Positions 27,142-36,344 are shown, counted from the first letter of the stretch. The stretch is 64,000 nucleotides of DNA from Chryseobacterium culicis (GCF_002979755.1 NZ_PCPP01000001.1:1954665-2018664); one strand, 5' to 3'. The notes: generated by a model from the letters alone, not told the origin. Numbers and translations: made by a program.

Positions 27142-27172
27142 TTATCCACAACTTATCCACACGTTATCCACA
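27142..27172 (+). promoter_or_regulatory. Three DnaA-type boxes with 11-bp period
   Basis: TTATCCACA, a match to the DnaA box TTATnCACA, starts at 27142, 27153 and 27164 in the same direction with exact 11-bp spacing. No other such cluster was noticed in the window. This could be a replication origin element or a DnaA-controlled promoter region for the gene at 27222. Confidence 0.7.
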
Positions 27173-27194
27173 GCGCAGATAATTTTAAAAGCCT

Positions 27195-27202
27195 TATCTT
27201 TG
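27195..27202 (+). promoter_or_regulatory. -7 promoter element of the cysteine synthase gene
   Basis: TATCTTTG matches TAnnTTTG 20 bp before the ATG. The DnaA-type boxes end about 23 bp upstream of it, where a -33 box would begin. Confidence 0.6.
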
Positions 27203-27221
27203 CGCTGCTTATAAAACATTT

Positions 27222-28220
27222 ATGAAATACGCAAAAAATATCCTTGAAACGATAGGTAACACACCGCTGGTAAAGCTTAACAAAGTATTAGGTGAAGATT
27301 TTCCGGCATTAGTATTAGCAAAAGTAGAGACCTTCAATCCCGGAAACTCCGTAAAGGACAGAATGGCTCTTAAAATGATAGAAGATGCCGAAAAAGACGG
27401 CAGATTAAAACCTGGAGGAACTATTATCGAAGGTACTTCCGGAAATACAGGAATGGGACTGGCATTAGCTGCCATCATCAAAGGTTACAAATGTATTTTT
27501 GTAACGAATTCTAAGCAGTCTAAAGAAAAATGTGATATCCTTCGTGCTGTGGGTGCTGAAGTAATCGTTTGCCCTACAGACGTAAAACCTACTGATCCGC
27601 GTTCTTATTATTCAGTATCTAAAAGACTGGCAAAAGAGACCGAAAACGGATGGTACGTAAACCAATATGATAACTTATCCAACAGAGCGGCTCATTATGA
27701 ATCTACAGCTCCTGAGATCTGGGAACAGACGGAAGGAAAGCTGACTCACTTTGTGGTAGGAGCAGGAACAGGAGGGACGATCACGGGATGCGGAACTTTC
27801 TTCAAAGAAAAAAATGAGAACATTAAAGTAATCGGAGTGGATACTTACGGTTCTATTTTGAAAGAATTCCATGAAACAGGAGAACTGCATTACGATCATG
27901 CTTATACTTATATTACAGAAGGTATCGGAGAAGATATCATTCCTGAAAACTATGATATGTCTGTGATTGATCACTTCGAAAAGGTAACGGATAAAGACGG
28001 AGCCATCTATGCCAGAAAACTGGCGAAAGAAGAAGGTATTTTCTGTGGATATTCTGCGGGTAGCGCCATTGCTTCTTTGATTCAGATGAAAGATCAGTTT
28101 ACTAAAGATGATGTCATTGTAGTTTTACTTCATGACCATGGTTCAAGATATGTAGGAAAAATCTACAATGACGAGTGGATGAAAGAAATGGGTTGGCTGG
28201 AAGAAAATAAGGAAGGTTAA
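27222..28220 (+). CDS. PLP-dependent cysteine synthase / cystathionine beta-synthase-like enzyme
   Basis: The 332-aa fold-type II enzyme has the PLP lysine in NSVKDR (Lys45), the substrate loop EGTSGNTG (70-77), the phosphate loop GAGTGGT and the C-terminal GYSAGSA. O-acetylserine sulfhydrylase and cystathionine beta-synthase share this core; the EGTSGNTG and CIFVTNSKQSKEKCDILRAV segments are more like the CBS/CysM branch. No C-terminal CBS regulatory domains are present. It makes cysteine or cystathionine in the cytoplasm. It is monocistronic, with a promoter 20 bp before the ATG and a bidirectional terminator after it. The exact substrate is not settled. Confidence 0.9.
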   Translation: MKYAKNILETIGNTPLVKLNKVLGEDFPALVLAKVETFNPGNSVKDRMALKMIEDAEKDGRLKPGGTIIEGTSGNTGMGLALAAIIKGYKCIFVTNSKQSKEKCDILRAVGAEVIVCPTDVKPTDPRSYYSVSKRLAKETENGWYVNQYDNLSNRAAHYESTAPEIWEQTEGKLTHFVVGAGTGGTITGCGTFFKEKNENIKVIGVDTYGSILKEFHETGELHYDHAYTYITEGIGEDIIPENYDMSVIDHFEKVTDKDGAIYARKLAKEEGIFCGYSAGSAIASLIQMKDQFTKDDVIVVLLHDHGSRYVGKIYNDEWMKEMGWLEENKEG

Positions 28221-28243
28221 TAAACCTCTTTTTTACAAATAAA

Positions 28244-28272
28244 AAAAACGGAGCAAAATTTTGCTTCGTTTT
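28244..28272. terminator. Bidirectional hairpin terminator
   Basis: AAAACGGAGCAAA and its near-complement ATTTTGCTTCGTTTT form a stem with A residues on the left and T residues on the right, so it can end both the cysteine synthase transcript and the convergent gene at 28278-28805. Confidence 0.8.
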
Positions 28273-28277
28273 TATTT

Positions 28278-28805
28278 TTATTGCTTGATATTTTCTTTTA
28301 ATCTGGTTTTAAGAAAACTGTATTCTTTCTCACTCATTGCTTTCCTGGGAAACATATAGCTGTATTTTCCTTCAAGGGAAATAAATTCATTATTGCTGTC
28401 AAAGTATTCAAAATCTTTCCATTCACTGGTTTCTTTTTCACCATCAATATTCACCGTGAAAAAATTCTGATCAAACCTGATTTCATACACGTTGCACTTT
28501 TCCAGTACATTTAAGTAGTGATTCACCTGTTTTTTCCATCTTGAAACTTTATTAACGCTGACAGACAAAAAAATGGCACACAGCAAAAATATAAAACTCA
28601 AAAAGTATAAAATCCCCACACTTTCTTTACTCAGAAGATCTTTCAAAAGAAAAACAATGAAAACAATCACTGCCGCTCCAATGGTAGCAATGGTTTTACT
28701 TTTCGTTGTGGGAGAAAAAAGCAGACTTCCCTGATTACCGCTAAAATAAATATCTTCAAAAATCTTTCTATCTGTTTTTAGGATAATCACCTTTTCTTCA
28801 TTCAT
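28278..28805 (-). CDS. Membrane protein with YcxB-like C-terminal part
   Basis: The 175-aa protein has two adjacent membrane helices (about 38-55 and 64-82) after a short N-terminal domain, then a soluble part with IRFDQNFFTVNIDGEKETSE and SEWKDFEYFDSNNEFISLEG, as in YcxB-like proteins. The function of that family is unknown. It stands alone, ahead of the CbpM gene on the same strand with a 38-bp gap. Confidence in the family is moderate. Confidence 0.65.
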   Translation of the reverse strand: MNEEKVIILKTDRKIFEDIYFSGNQGSLLFSPTTKSKTIATIGAAVIVFIVFLLKDLLSKESVGILYFLSFIFLLCAIFLSVSVNKVSRWKKQVNHYLNVLEKCNVYEIRFDQNFFTVNIDGEKETSEWKDFEYFDSNNEFISLEGKYSYMFPRKAMSEKEYSFLKTRLKENIKQ

Positions 28806-28843
28806 AAATTATAGAGTTTGCTTTAAAAAGCTACAAAACTAAA

Positions 28844-29146
28844 CTAAATATCTTCATATTGATCACTTATTGCAGAAAGTTTACTCATCAGTTCTCTGTT
28901 TCTGCGGTTCAGAGCATCCAGTTTTTTCAGCATATTATGAATTACTTCAAGGCCTGGCAGATTAATTTCAAGATCATAATGCCAGTTGGCAAATTTCTCC
29001 AGATCAGGCAGGTCTTCATACATCAGATAATGAATATTATTTTCAATATGAATATTCAGCAGCCCATAATCTACAAGCTCATCAAAAAAAGTAATTTCTA
29101 TATTATAGATTTTTACGAGTTCTTCCCGCGATATTCTTTCACTCAT
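28844..29146 (-). CDS. cbpM: Chaperone modulator CbpM
   Basis: The 100-aa protein matches CbpM-type modulators: an N-terminal MerR-like helix-turn-helix segment (ISREELVKIYNIEITFFDEL), central YLMYEDLPDLEKFANWHYDL and a C-terminal coiled coil (about 70-95). CbpM binds the J-domain of CbpA and blocks it. It starts 3 bp after the stop of the DnaJ/CbpA gene, the classic cbpAM arrangement, so the pair is co-translated. Confidence 0.88.
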   Translation of the reverse strand: MSERISREELVKIYNIEITFFDELVDYGLLNIHIENNIHYLMYEDLPDLEKFANWHYDLEINLPGLEVIHNMLKKLDALNRRNRELMSKLSAISDQYEDI

Positions 29147-29149
29147 GGC

Positions 29150-30064
29150 TTAGGAATTTTTTAGTTGTTCAAAAAGTTCTTTCTGCTTTTCGGTAAGGTT
29201 GGTGGGCAGTTTCACTTCATAGGTTACAAAAAGATCTCCATATTCTCCTTCTTTCTTATAGACAGGAAAGCCCTTTCCTTTTAGTCTTACCGTCATTCCG
29301 GTTTGGGTTTCAGGCTTTACTTTAAGGTTTACACTGCCTTCCAGGGTATTTACTTTCACTTCCCCTCCTAAAACAGCTGTATACAGATCAATCGCTACTT
29401 TGGTTTTCAGATCATCACCGATTCTTTCAAAATCCGGATCAACCGGAATATTGAAGGTAATATATAAATCTCCGTTTGGACCTCCGTTTACTCCTGGGTT
29501 TCCGTGCCCTTTCAGCTTGATCTGCTGCCCGTCATATACTCCTGCAGGAATAGTGATTCTGACTTTTTTCCCATTAATTTCAAAGGTTTGCGGATGGGTT
29601 TTTGCAGCATCTCTTAAGTTCAGACTCAGTTCAGCTTTTACATCCTGACCTTTGAATTTACCGGAGGCTCTTCCTCTTGAACTTTTACCGAATCCGCCAC
29701 CAGATCCACCGAACATATTCTGGAAGAAATCTGAGAAATCTTCTCCTTCACCAAAGTCAGCTCCGGAATATCCTCCGTTATAACTTTGCTGCTGATATTG
29801 TCTTTGCTGTTGCTGTTGGGCTTTTTCGTATTCTTCGCCATGCTTCCAGTTTTCTCCGTACTTATCATATTTTGATCTGTTTTCAGGATTGCTGAGCACT
29901 TCATTGGCTTCATTCAGCTCTTTGAATTTCTTCTCTGCTTCTTTATCTCCAGGATTAAGGTCTGGATGATGTTTTCTTGCCTGTTTACGGTAGGCCTTTT
30001 TAATATCATCCTGTGTTGCGCTTTTATCTACGCCTAGAATTTTATAGTAATCTATATAAGCCAT
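29150..30064 (-). CDS. cbpA: DnaJ-family co-chaperone (CbpA type)
   Basis: The 304-aa protein has an N-terminal J-domain with HPD (33-35), a Gly/Phe/Gln-rich linker (about 75-135, including [20 protein letters not shown]) and a type II DnaJ C-terminal substrate-binding domain without zinc-finger cysteines. It stimulates DnaK and holds unfolded proteins; the CbpA class may also bind DNA. The next gene is its inhibitor CbpM. A -7 element TAAATTTG is at 30081-30088 on the minus strand. Confidence 0.92.
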   Translation of the reverse strand: MAYIDYYKILGVDKSATQDDIKKAYRKQARKHHPDLNPGDKEAEKKFKELNEANEVLSNPENRSKYDKYGENWKHGEEYEKAQQQQQRQYQQQSYNGGYSGADFGEGEDFSDFFQNMFGGSGGGFGKSSRGRASGKFKGQDVKAELSLNLRDAAKTHPQTFEINGKKVRITIPAGVYDGQQIKLKGHGNPGVNGGPNGDLYITFNIPVDPDFERIGDDLKTKVAIDLYTAVLGGEVKVNTLEGSVNLKVKPETQTGMTVRLKGKGFPVYKKEGEYGDLFVTYEVKLPTNLTEKQKELFEQLKNS

Positions 30065-30080
30065 AGAAATGAGGTTTACC

Positions 30081-30088
30081 CAAATTTA
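30081..30088 (-). promoter_or_regulatory. -7 promoter element of the cbpAM operon
   Basis: On the minus strand TAAATTTG matches TAnnTTTG 17 bp before the ATG; the -33 box is weak. Confidence 0.5.
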
Positions 30089-30135
30089 TGAATTTTAGGT
30101 CTGAAAATTGTATAACGGAATGTTAAAAATAAACT

Positions 30136-30143
30136 TATCTTTG
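30136..30143 (+). promoter_or_regulatory. -7 promoter element of the symporter gene
   Basis: TATCTTTG matches TAnnTTTG, 15 bp before the ATG at 30158, so the leader would be very short. Confidence 0.5.
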
Positions 30144-30157
30144 ATAAAAAGCGCTAC

Positions 30158-31357
30158 ATGAAAGAGGTACTGAAAAACTACTCCGGAATCATATTTTTAC
30201 TTTTAGGAATCACCATTGGAAGCATCATTGGAATTGTTGCTCCTGGTTTTGTGGAATATATTAAACCTTTGGGAGATATATTCCTTAATCTTCTTTTTGT
30301 GAGTGTAGTTCCTCTGGTATTTTTTGCGGTATCCAATTCTATTGCTTCTCTGGAGCAGCAGTCTAAATTTGGAAGGATCATTCTTGTGATGGCACTTACT
30401 TTTTTATTCTTTATTCTTACGGCAGCTGTTTTCACAATCTGTGCCGTATATCTCTTCCCTGTTTCTGGGGTATCCGGAAGTTCTGAGATCATTACTGAAG
30501 CAGCAAATGAAGATTCATGGGGCAACAGAATCGTAAGTTTCTTTACTGTAGGAGAATTCACTGAACTTTTCTCAAGAAGGAATATGCTGGCTCTTTTGGT
30601 ATTTGCATTTCTGACAGGATTTGCAGCCAGGAAAACAGGAGAAAAAGGACAGCCTTTCAGGGTTTTTATTGCTTCCGGATATGAAGTGATGAAAGAATTG
30701 CTGTTATTGGTTATGAAGCTTGCTCCTATTGGTTTGGGTGCATATTTTGCGTATCAGGTAGCTACTTTAGGACCACAGCTTTTTGGATTTTATGCAAAGC
30801 CGTTGGGGCTTTATTATATTGCAGGAATTATTTATTTTCTGGTGTTCTTTTCTATTTATGCTTTTATGGCGAATGGGCAGAAAGGAGTCAAAAGTTTCTG
30901 GACGAATGCCATCTACCCTACCTTAACGGCAATAAGTACCTGCAGCAGTTTTGCAACGATGCCAGCTAATTTGCAGGCAGCCTCAAAAATCGGAATTCCG
31001 AATTCTATTGCCAATCTGGTGATTCCTATTGGGACTACATTGCATAAAAACGGATCTTCCATGTCTTCTATTATTAAGATTTATGTAGCATTCTTAATCA
31101 TTGGAAAAGACTTTTTTGATCCTGCCAACCTACTTTTAGCGTTAGGAATTACAGTCTTCGTAAGTATTGTAGCCGGAGGAATTCCCAATGGTGGATATAT
31201 CGGGGAAATGCTGATGATTTCTGTTTATAAATTACCTCAGGAAGCCATTCCTGCGGTGATGATTATCGGGACTTTGGTAGATCCTTTGGCTACTGTTCTG
31301 AATGCTGTAGGAGATATCGTCGCCGCCATGTTTGTCAACCGGTTTGTAAAAGTCTGA
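30158..31357 (+). CDS. Dicarboxylate/amino-acid:cation symporter (DAACS family)
   Basis: The 399-aa membrane protein has the DAACS signature: the serine-rich reentrant loop in ISTCSSFATMPANLQAASK, the TTLHKNGSSMSSI transport loop in place of the NMDGT region, and the DPLATVLNAVGDIVAAM C-terminal motif. Family members import glutamate, aspartate or C4-dicarboxylates with H+ or Na+. The gene has its own promoter and is followed 28 bp later by a membrane protein gene of unknown role on the same strand. Confidence 0.88.
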   Translation: MKEVLKNYSGIIFLLLGITIGSIIGIVAPGFVEYIKPLGDIFLNLLFVSVVPLVFFAVSNSIASLEQQSKFGRIILVMALTFLFFILTAAVFTICAVYLFPVSGVSGSSEIITEAANEDSWGNRIVSFFTVGEFTELFSRRNMLALLVFAFLTGFAARKTGEKGQPFRVFIASGYEVMKELLLLVMKLAPIGLGAYFAYQVATLGPQLFGFYAKPLGLYYIAGIIYFLVFFSIYAFMANGQKGVKSFWTNAIYPTLTAISTCSSFATMPANLQAASKIGIPNSIANLVIPIGTTLHKNGSSMSSIIKIYVAFLIIGKDFFDPANLLLALGITVFVSIVAGGIPNGGYIGEMLMISVYKLPQEAIPAVMIIGTLVDPLATVLNAVGDIVAAMFVNRFVKV

Positions 31358-31385
31358 TTGTTGTTGAACTATTTTCTTTTAACAG

Positions 31386-31898
31386 ATGAACTCATTTTTC
31401 AAAAGCATTGGCCTATACAACAGCCTGAATCTTGATCTCAATATCAATAGTGCAGAACTCATACAGAGATTATGGAAAGTAACCTATAAAACCAATACTA
31501 CCTTCATATCTCTGGAAAAAGATTCTTCAATTCCCACGCGGTTTGAATATCGGGGAATAATTGATGCAAACAGCTTTACCATAAAAAGAAGAGCCAGGTT
31601 ATTTGATATGAATCGGAGTAATCCTTTATTTCAGGGGACTATTTCTGATAAAAACGGTCAATCTTCTGTCTTTGTCGAATTTTTTCCTTCGGGGTTTCAG
31701 ATATTTAACTGGATGATGATTCTGTGTTTTTGCTTTGTGGCAATTTTTGTCAATATACTGGGCGGTCAAAAAAACTTTGTGTTTGCAGGAATCGCTTTAG
31801 TAATTGCTGTCACTCAATATTTCATTCTGAAAAGAGGAATTTCAAAAGGGAAGTATGAATTTGAAAGAGAGCTTATCTATATTGCTCAAAAACCTTAA
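31386..31898 (+). CDS. Hypothetical membrane protein
   Basis: The 170-aa protein has two adjacent membrane helices (about 115-135 and 138-157) flanked by an N-terminal soluble domain with a YRGIIDANSFTIKRRARLFD segment. No family is recognised. It follows the symporter by 28 bp on the same strand and may be co-transcribed. Its stop is 9 bp from the convergent DUF779 gene stop. Confidence 0.6.
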   Translation: MNSFFKSIGLYNSLNLDLNINSAELIQRLWKVTYKTNTTFISLEKDSSIPTRFEYRGIIDANSFTIKRRARLFDMNRSNPLFQGTISDKNGQSSVFVEFFPSGFQIFNWMMILCFCFVAIFVNILGGQKNFVFAGIALVIAVTQYFILKRGISKGKYEFERELIYIAQKP

Positions 31899-31907
31899 TC
31901 CTTTACT

Positions 31908-32291
31908 TTATTCACTCCGTTTTACCGGTTCCAGATTTTGATATTCATCGGGAGTGAAAAGTCTGTAATGAACTTTAAAAGTTTTTCCTAAAGGAGTTTC
32001 CAGTGAAAAGCCACCTGGCCCGAAACCATCTGTAACATCGAGTGTAAAGTGGGAATATTGCCAGTATTCAAAAAGATCACGGTCTATCCAGAACTCATAT
32101 CCACTAATGGTACCAATCATGGCATCATTCATTCTGGGAAAAAAACCTCCTTTCTCGAAACATTGCGGCTGTGTACCTTCACAGCAACCTCCTGCCTGAT
32201 AAAACATCAGGGGACCATATTGGTCTTCCAGCTTATGGATGACTTCAAGAGCCTGCTCCGTTGCAGAAAGTCTTGATATTTTTGTTTCCAT
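31908..32291 (-). CDS. DUF779 protein, aldehyde dehydrogenase-associated
   Basis: The 127-aa protein matches DUF779: YQAGGCCEGTQPQCFEKGGF, IDRDLFEYWQYSHFTLDV and GFGPGGFSLETPLGKTF. Members sit beside acetaldehyde/aldehyde dehydrogenase genes in many bacteria, as here. The GCCEG cysteines may bind metal. It is third in the minus-strand group with AdhP and the aldehyde dehydrogenase, but a terminator hairpin (32327-32363) separates it from adhP, so it may be read at a lower level. Its biochemical role is unknown. Confidence 0.88.
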   Translation of the reverse strand: METKISRLSATEQALEVIHKLEDQYGPLMFYQAGGCCEGTQPQCFEKGGFFPRMNDAMIGTISGYEFWIDRDLFEYWQYSHFTLDVTDGFGPGGFSLETPLGKTFKVHYRLFTPDEYQNLEPVKRSE

Positions 32292-32326
32292 TGTTTTTAT
32301 TTTAGTTTAAAACAAAATGTATAGTA

Positions 32327-32363
32327 ATAGAAAATCCCGGTAAAATATATTCTAACCGGGATT
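32327..32363 (-). terminator. Hairpin terminator after adhP
   Basis: On the minus strand AATCCCGGT/ACCGGGATT (32355-32363 with 32333-32341) is followed by T residues. It lies 17 bp after the adhP stop, between adhP and the DUF779 gene. Confidence 0.7.
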
Positions 32364-32379
32364 CACAACACATCATCAA

Positions 32380-33414
32380 TTAATTTGAGCCGGCAATATC
32401 CAAAACGATTCTGCCGTCAATCTGACCTTTTTTCATTTTATCAAAAACATCATTAATATCTTCCAGTTTTGCGGCAGTGACTGTAGCTTTTACCAATCCT
32501 TCATTGGCAAAATCCAGTGCTTCCTGCATATCTTTTCTTGTTCCTACGATAGAACCCCGTACTGTGATTCTTTTTAAAACGGTTTCAAAAATAGGAAGTT
32601 CAAAAGAGCCGGGAGGAAGGCCGTTCAGAGCAATAGTTCCCTTTCTTCTCAACACGTCTATTCCCTGTTTGAAAGCAATCGGTGAAACCGCTGTAATCAA
32701 TGCACCGTGCATTCCGCCAACTTCTTTATGTAAATATTCTCCGGGATCTGTATTTTTTGCATTGACGACAAGGTCTGCACCTAATTTTTTCGCCAGTTCA
32801 AGTTTATCATCTGCAACATCAATGGCTGCAACATGCATTCCCATTGCTTTTGCATACTGAACAGCTACGTGTCCCAGACCTCCGATTCCTGAGATAGCCA
32901 CCCATTCTCCAGGTTTTGTTTCTGTTTCTTTCAATCCTTTATAAACCGTTACTCCCGCACATAAAATAGGAGCAATCTCCAGAAAGTTGACATCTGATTT
33001 CAAATGTCCTACATATCTTGAATCCGCAATGACATATTCTGCAAATCCGCCATCTACACTATACCCTCCGTTTTTCTGTGCTTCACAAAGGGTTTCCCAT
33101 CCCGTGATACAGTAATCACAGCATCCGCATGCACTGTACAGCCATGGAACTCCTACCGCATCTCCTTCTTTTACAAAAGCTTCCGGTCCACAGGCCACCA
33201 CAATACCTACTCCTTCATGTCCTGGAATAAGAGGCATTTTGGGTTTTGCAGGCCAATCGCCATCCACAGCATGTAAGTCGGTATGGCAAACACCACAGGC
33301 GATTACTTTGATAAGGACTTCATATCTTCCGGGTTCTCTTACAGGTACTTCTTCTATTTTCAGTGGCTGGCCGTAGCCTTGAACTACTGCTGCTTTCATT
33401 GTTTTTGGAATCAT
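32380..33414 (-). CDS. adhP: Zinc-dependent alcohol dehydrogenase (AdhP type)
   Basis: The 344-aa protein has the medium-chain dehydrogenase layout: catalytic zinc ligands Cys40 ([10 protein letters not shown]) and His66 (GHEGVG), four structural-zinc cysteines in the CGCCDYC-x7-C region, and a Rossmann [17 protein letters not shown] motif. AdhP interconverts ethanol and acetaldehyde with NAD. A second ATG at 33397-33399 gives the commoner start MKAAVV. It lies 208 bp after the aldehyde dehydrogenase gene, with a repeat element between. The pair would take ethanol to acetate or detoxify aldehydes. Confidence 0.92.
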   Translation of the reverse strand: MIPKTMKAAVVQGYGQPLKIEEVPVREPGRYEVLIKVIACGVCHTDLHAVDGDWPAKPKMPLIPGHEGVGIVVACGPEAFVKEGDAVGVPWLYSACGCCDYCITGWETLCEAQKNGGYSVDGGFAEYVIADSRYVGHLKSDVNFLEIAPILCAGVTVYKGLKETETKPGEWVAISGIGGLGHVAVQYAKAMGMHVAAIDVADDKLELAKKLGADLVVNAKNTDPGEYLHKEVGGMHGALITAVSPIAFKQGIDVLRRKGTIALNGLPPGSFELPIFETVLKRITVRGSIVGTRKDMQEALDFANEGLVKATVTAAKLEDINDVFDKMKKGQIDGRIVLDIAGSN

Positions 33415-33481
33415 ATCTTATTTTTTGGATTGAGTTATTTGGGGTTATTTGTTTTTATATCCACTTTTGAGCAGATAAGTT

Positions 33482-33614
33482 CGTTGCGTGAGGGATAGTA
33501 AGGGCGGCGAGGAACGAGCCGGTGCGAAATGCAATGAAGTACCGAAACGAAGTGCAGCCCTGGATAGCCCGACCGTTTTGCCCTGGAAAAAGCCAAGGCA
33601 ATCGGGCACGTCCT
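33482..33614 (-). repeat. GC-rich intergenic element with inverted repeats, likely dispersed family
   Basis: Between adhP and the aldehyde dehydrogenase gene lies a stretch that is far more GC-rich than its surroundings. It contains an inverted repeat GCCCGA...TCGGGC (33567-33572 with 33602-33607) around TGCC/GGCA, and boundaries GCGTGAGGGAT and GGGCACGTCC that I recall from dispersed intergenic repeats in flavobacterial genomes. No coding frame is supported. Copy number elsewhere is unknown from this window. Confidence 0.6.
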
Positions 33615-33622
33615 AAATAATA

Positions 33623-35152
33623 TTAAAAGAAACCTAGCTTATTCTTGTTGTAAGAAATCAGCATGTTTTTGGTTTGACGGTAATGGTCGAGCATCATTTT
33701 ATGGTTTTCTCTTCCGATTCCAGATTGTTTGTAACCTCCGAAAGGCGCTCCGGCAGGATATGAATGATATTGGTTTACCCAAACTCTTCCTGCTTCAATC
33801 TGACGCGGAATATTGTACAGCTGATGGGCATCTCTGGTCCAAACTCCTGCTCCAAGTCCGTAGATGGTATCATTGGCAATTTTTATTGCTTCTTCTTCGT
33901 CTTTGAAAGTGGTAAACGCCAGCACCGGACCGAAAATCTCTTCCTGGAAGATTCTCATTCTGTTATTTCCTTTGAAAATTGTAGGCTGAATGTAGTATCC
34001 GTCTTCCAAATCTTCTCCAAGGTTATTGACATCTCCTCCTACCAGAACTTCTGCTCCTTCTTCTTTTCCAAGCTGAATGTAAGAAAGGATTTTATCTTTC
34101 TGAATCTGTGAAGCCTGTGCTCCCATCATCACGGTTTTATCCAAAGGATTTCCCACTTTGATGGCTTTTACTCTTTCAATCACTCTTTCAATAAAGGCAT
34201 CTGCAATACCTTCCTGAACCAGCAGTCTTGAAGGACATGTACAGATCTCACCCTGATTAAGAGCAAAAAGTACGGCTCCTTCTATCGCTTTATCTAAAAA
34301 TTCATCGTCGGCATCCATTACTGAATTGAAGAATACATTGGGTGATTTCCCTCCTAATTCCAGGGTTACAGGAATGATATTTTCTGTGGCATACTGCATT
34401 ACCATACGTCCTGTAGCAGTAGATCCGGTAAATGCTGCTTTGGCAACTTTCGGATTGGTCACTAAAGCTCTTCCAAGTTCCGCTCCAAATCCGTTAACAA
34501 TATTGATCACACCAGCTGGTAAAAGGTCTCCGATCAATTCCATTAAAACCATGATTGAAACGGGGGTACTTTCTGCGGGTTTCAAAACCACACAGTTTCC
34601 AGCTGCCAATGCCGGAGCCAGTTTCCAGACAGCCATAAGTATCGGGAAATTCCATGGGATGATCTGTGCGATGACTCCAAGAGGTTCGTGAACAATCAGA
34701 GATACAGTGTCTTTATCCAGTTCATTATGAGATCCTTCATCTGCACGAATTACAGACGCGAAATATCTGAAATGGTCAATGGCTAAAGGTAAATCTGCGG
34801 CCAGTGTTTCTCTTACAGCCTTCCCGTTGTCTATTGTTTCTACTGTAGCAAGATATTCTAAATTCTGTTCTATCCTGTCGGCAATCTTATTCAGAATAAT
34901 GCTTCTTTCTGTAGAGGAAGTGTTTTTCCAGGTACGGAAAGCTTTATCCGCAGCATCTACAGCCAATTCCAAATCTTCTTTAGAGGAATGGGCTACCTGG
35001 GTAAATTTTTTCCCGTCTACCGGAGAAACTACGTCAAAATACTGTCCTTTAACAGGCGGTGTGAACTTACCATCAATATAGTTATCATATCTGTTTTTGA
35101 ACTCCGGACGCTGTAAAAGGGTCGTTGATCTTGGTTCTGTAATAGTACTCAT
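33623..35152 (-). CDS. Aldehyde dehydrogenase (acetaldehyde type)
   Basis: The 509-aa enzyme has the ALDH signature: PWNFP near the NAD site, GSTATGR cofactor loop, ELGGKSPN general-base region, and the catalytic Cys in NQGEICTCPSR, followed by IFGPVLAFTTF. The extended CTCPSR and length are typical of ExaC/AldB-type acetaldehyde dehydrogenases. It is the first gene of the ALDH-AdhP-DUF779 set and is divergent from an AraC regulator 182 bp away. It likely oxidises acetaldehyde and related aldehydes to acids. Confidence 0.93.
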   Translation of the reverse strand: MSTITEPRSTTLLQRPEFKNRYDNYIDGKFTPPVKGQYFDVVSPVDGKKFTQVAHSSKEDLELAVDAADKAFRTWKNTSSTERSIILNKIADRIEQNLEYLATVETIDNGKAVRETLAADLPLAIDHFRYFASVIRADEGSHNELDKDTVSLIVHEPLGVIAQIIPWNFPILMAVWKLAPALAAGNCVVLKPAESTPVSIMVLMELIGDLLPAGVINIVNGFGAELGRALVTNPKVAKAAFTGSTATGRMVMQYATENIIPVTLELGGKSPNVFFNSVMDADDEFLDKAIEGAVLFALNQGEICTCPSRLLVQEGIADAFIERVIERVKAIKVGNPLDKTVMMGAQASQIQKDKILSYIQLGKEEGAEVLVGGDVNNLGEDLEDGYYIQPTIFKGNNRMRIFQEEIFGPVLAFTTFKDEEEAIKIANDTIYGLGAGVWTRDAHQLYNIPRQIEAGRVWVNQYHSYPAGAPFGGYKQSGIGRENHKMMLDHYRQTKNMLISYNKNKLGFF

Positions 35153-35297
35153 ATTAGTTTGTTTTTATTTTTTCGATACTACCAAATTACACTGAGAAGC
35201 CAAAAAGAGTATAGCACAATCGTATAAAAAAAGTGTAAAATAGTGCAAGGGCTTCAATTTTAGTATTTTATTAACAGCAACGTACGGTCAAATTTTC

Positions 35298-35305
35298 TAT
35301 ATTTG
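35298..35305 (+). promoter_or_regulatory. -7 promoter element of the AraC regulator
   Basis: TATATTTG matches TAnnTTTG 29 bp before the ATG at 35335; no clear -33 box is seen. Confidence 0.45.
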
Positions 35306-35334
35306 AGTTACCTCCGCTTCAAAAAATTTTAGAA

Positions 35335-36258
35335 ATGAATAACAATACTAAGATTTTATTAAATACTCCTGAATTACGTAAGGAGAACCAGCTATTGAGT
35401 CTTGTTGAAAACCAGACGAAATTTAATTTAAACAATTGTGAGTTCAGTATTTATGAAACTCATAAGGCTGCTTTTGATGTAAAACTTCATTTTGAAAACA
35501 TTGCTTTTACAGCAATGCTGAGAGGTAAAAAGCATATGAAACTGGATAATAAAACCAGTTATTTTGATTATTACCCCGGTGAAAGTATTCTGGTAGCACC
35601 GGGTGAAACGATGGTGATTGATTTTCCTGAAGCGGATGAGACTCCTACGCAATGTATTTCATTAAGTCTTAATCCGGATTTTATTGAGGATTCTCTTAAT
35701 TATCTCAATTACCACCTTCCCAAGGTAGATGAAACCTCACAATGGAATATTCAGCTGGATGAGTATTTTCTGTTTAATAATAAGGCCCTTGCTTCAGCTA
35801 CCAACAATATTATGAGAATTGCCATGGATGATAATTCTCAAAAGGATATTATGGCTGATTTTGCTCTGAAAGAACTCCTGATCAGACTGATGCAGACCCA
35901 GGCAAGGAGTATGGTAGAGAAGAATATTGTAAAGAATAAGTCAAGAATAGGTTTTGTGGTGGATTATATTAAACGAAATCTGCACCAGAAATTATCCATT
36001 GACAGTATCGCCAAACTGGCTTATGTAAGCAAATCTAATTTCTTTAAAATGTTCAAAGATGAGTTGGGAACTTCCCCTAATGATTTTATTCTGCAGGAGA
36101 GAATTAACAGGGCAAAAGAGTTGCTAGCCAGTCAGACCAGTATCAAAGAAACTGCTTTTCAGACGGGATTTTCAGATACCAATTACTTCACCAGAGTCTT
36201 TAAGCAACTGGAAGGAGTAACTCCGAAAAGTTATCAGGATAGAATGATTATGAGATAA
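35335..36258 (+). CDS. AraC-family regulator beside the aldehyde dehydrogenase operon
   Basis: The 307-aa protein has an N-terminal cupin-like sensing part (FTAMLRGKKHMKLDNKTSYF, SILVAPGETMVIDFPEA) and a C-terminal AraC helix-turn-helix at about 200-307 (LSIDSIAKLAYVSKSNFFKM and TAFQTGFSDTNYFTRVFKQL). It is divergent from the ALDH-AdhP-DUF779 genes and is most likely their activator, responding to an aldehyde or alcohol. This is inferred from position. Confidence 0.87.
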   Translation: MNNNTKILLNTPELRKENQLLSLVENQTKFNLNNCEFSIYETHKAAFDVKLHFENIAFTAMLRGKKHMKLDNKTSYFDYYPGESILVAPGETMVIDFPEADETPTQCISLSLNPDFIEDSLNYLNYHLPKVDETSQWNIQLDEYFLFNNKALASATNNIMRIAMDDNSQKDIMADFALKELLIRLMQTQARSMVEKNIVKNKSRIGFVVDYIKRNLHQKLSIDSIAKLAYVSKSNFFKMFKDELGTSPNDFILQERINRAKELLASQTSIKETAFQTGFSDTNYFTRVFKQLEGVTPKSYQDRMIMR

Positions 36259-36283
36259 TTCTCTATTTTCTGAAGTAATGATA

Positions 36284-36314
36284 TAAAAAAAGAGCCCTAT
36301 TGAATAGGGCTCTT
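36284..36314 (-). terminator. Terminator of susD, between convergent genes
   Basis: AGAGCCCTAT/ATAGGGCTCT (36291-36300 with 36304-36313) with a 3-nt loop runs into seven T residues on the minus strand, 31 bp after the susD stop. The same hairpin follows the AraC gene on the plus strand but without a T run. Confidence 0.85.
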
Positions 36315-36344
36315 CATGTATTATAAAAATTAAATATTTAATTA

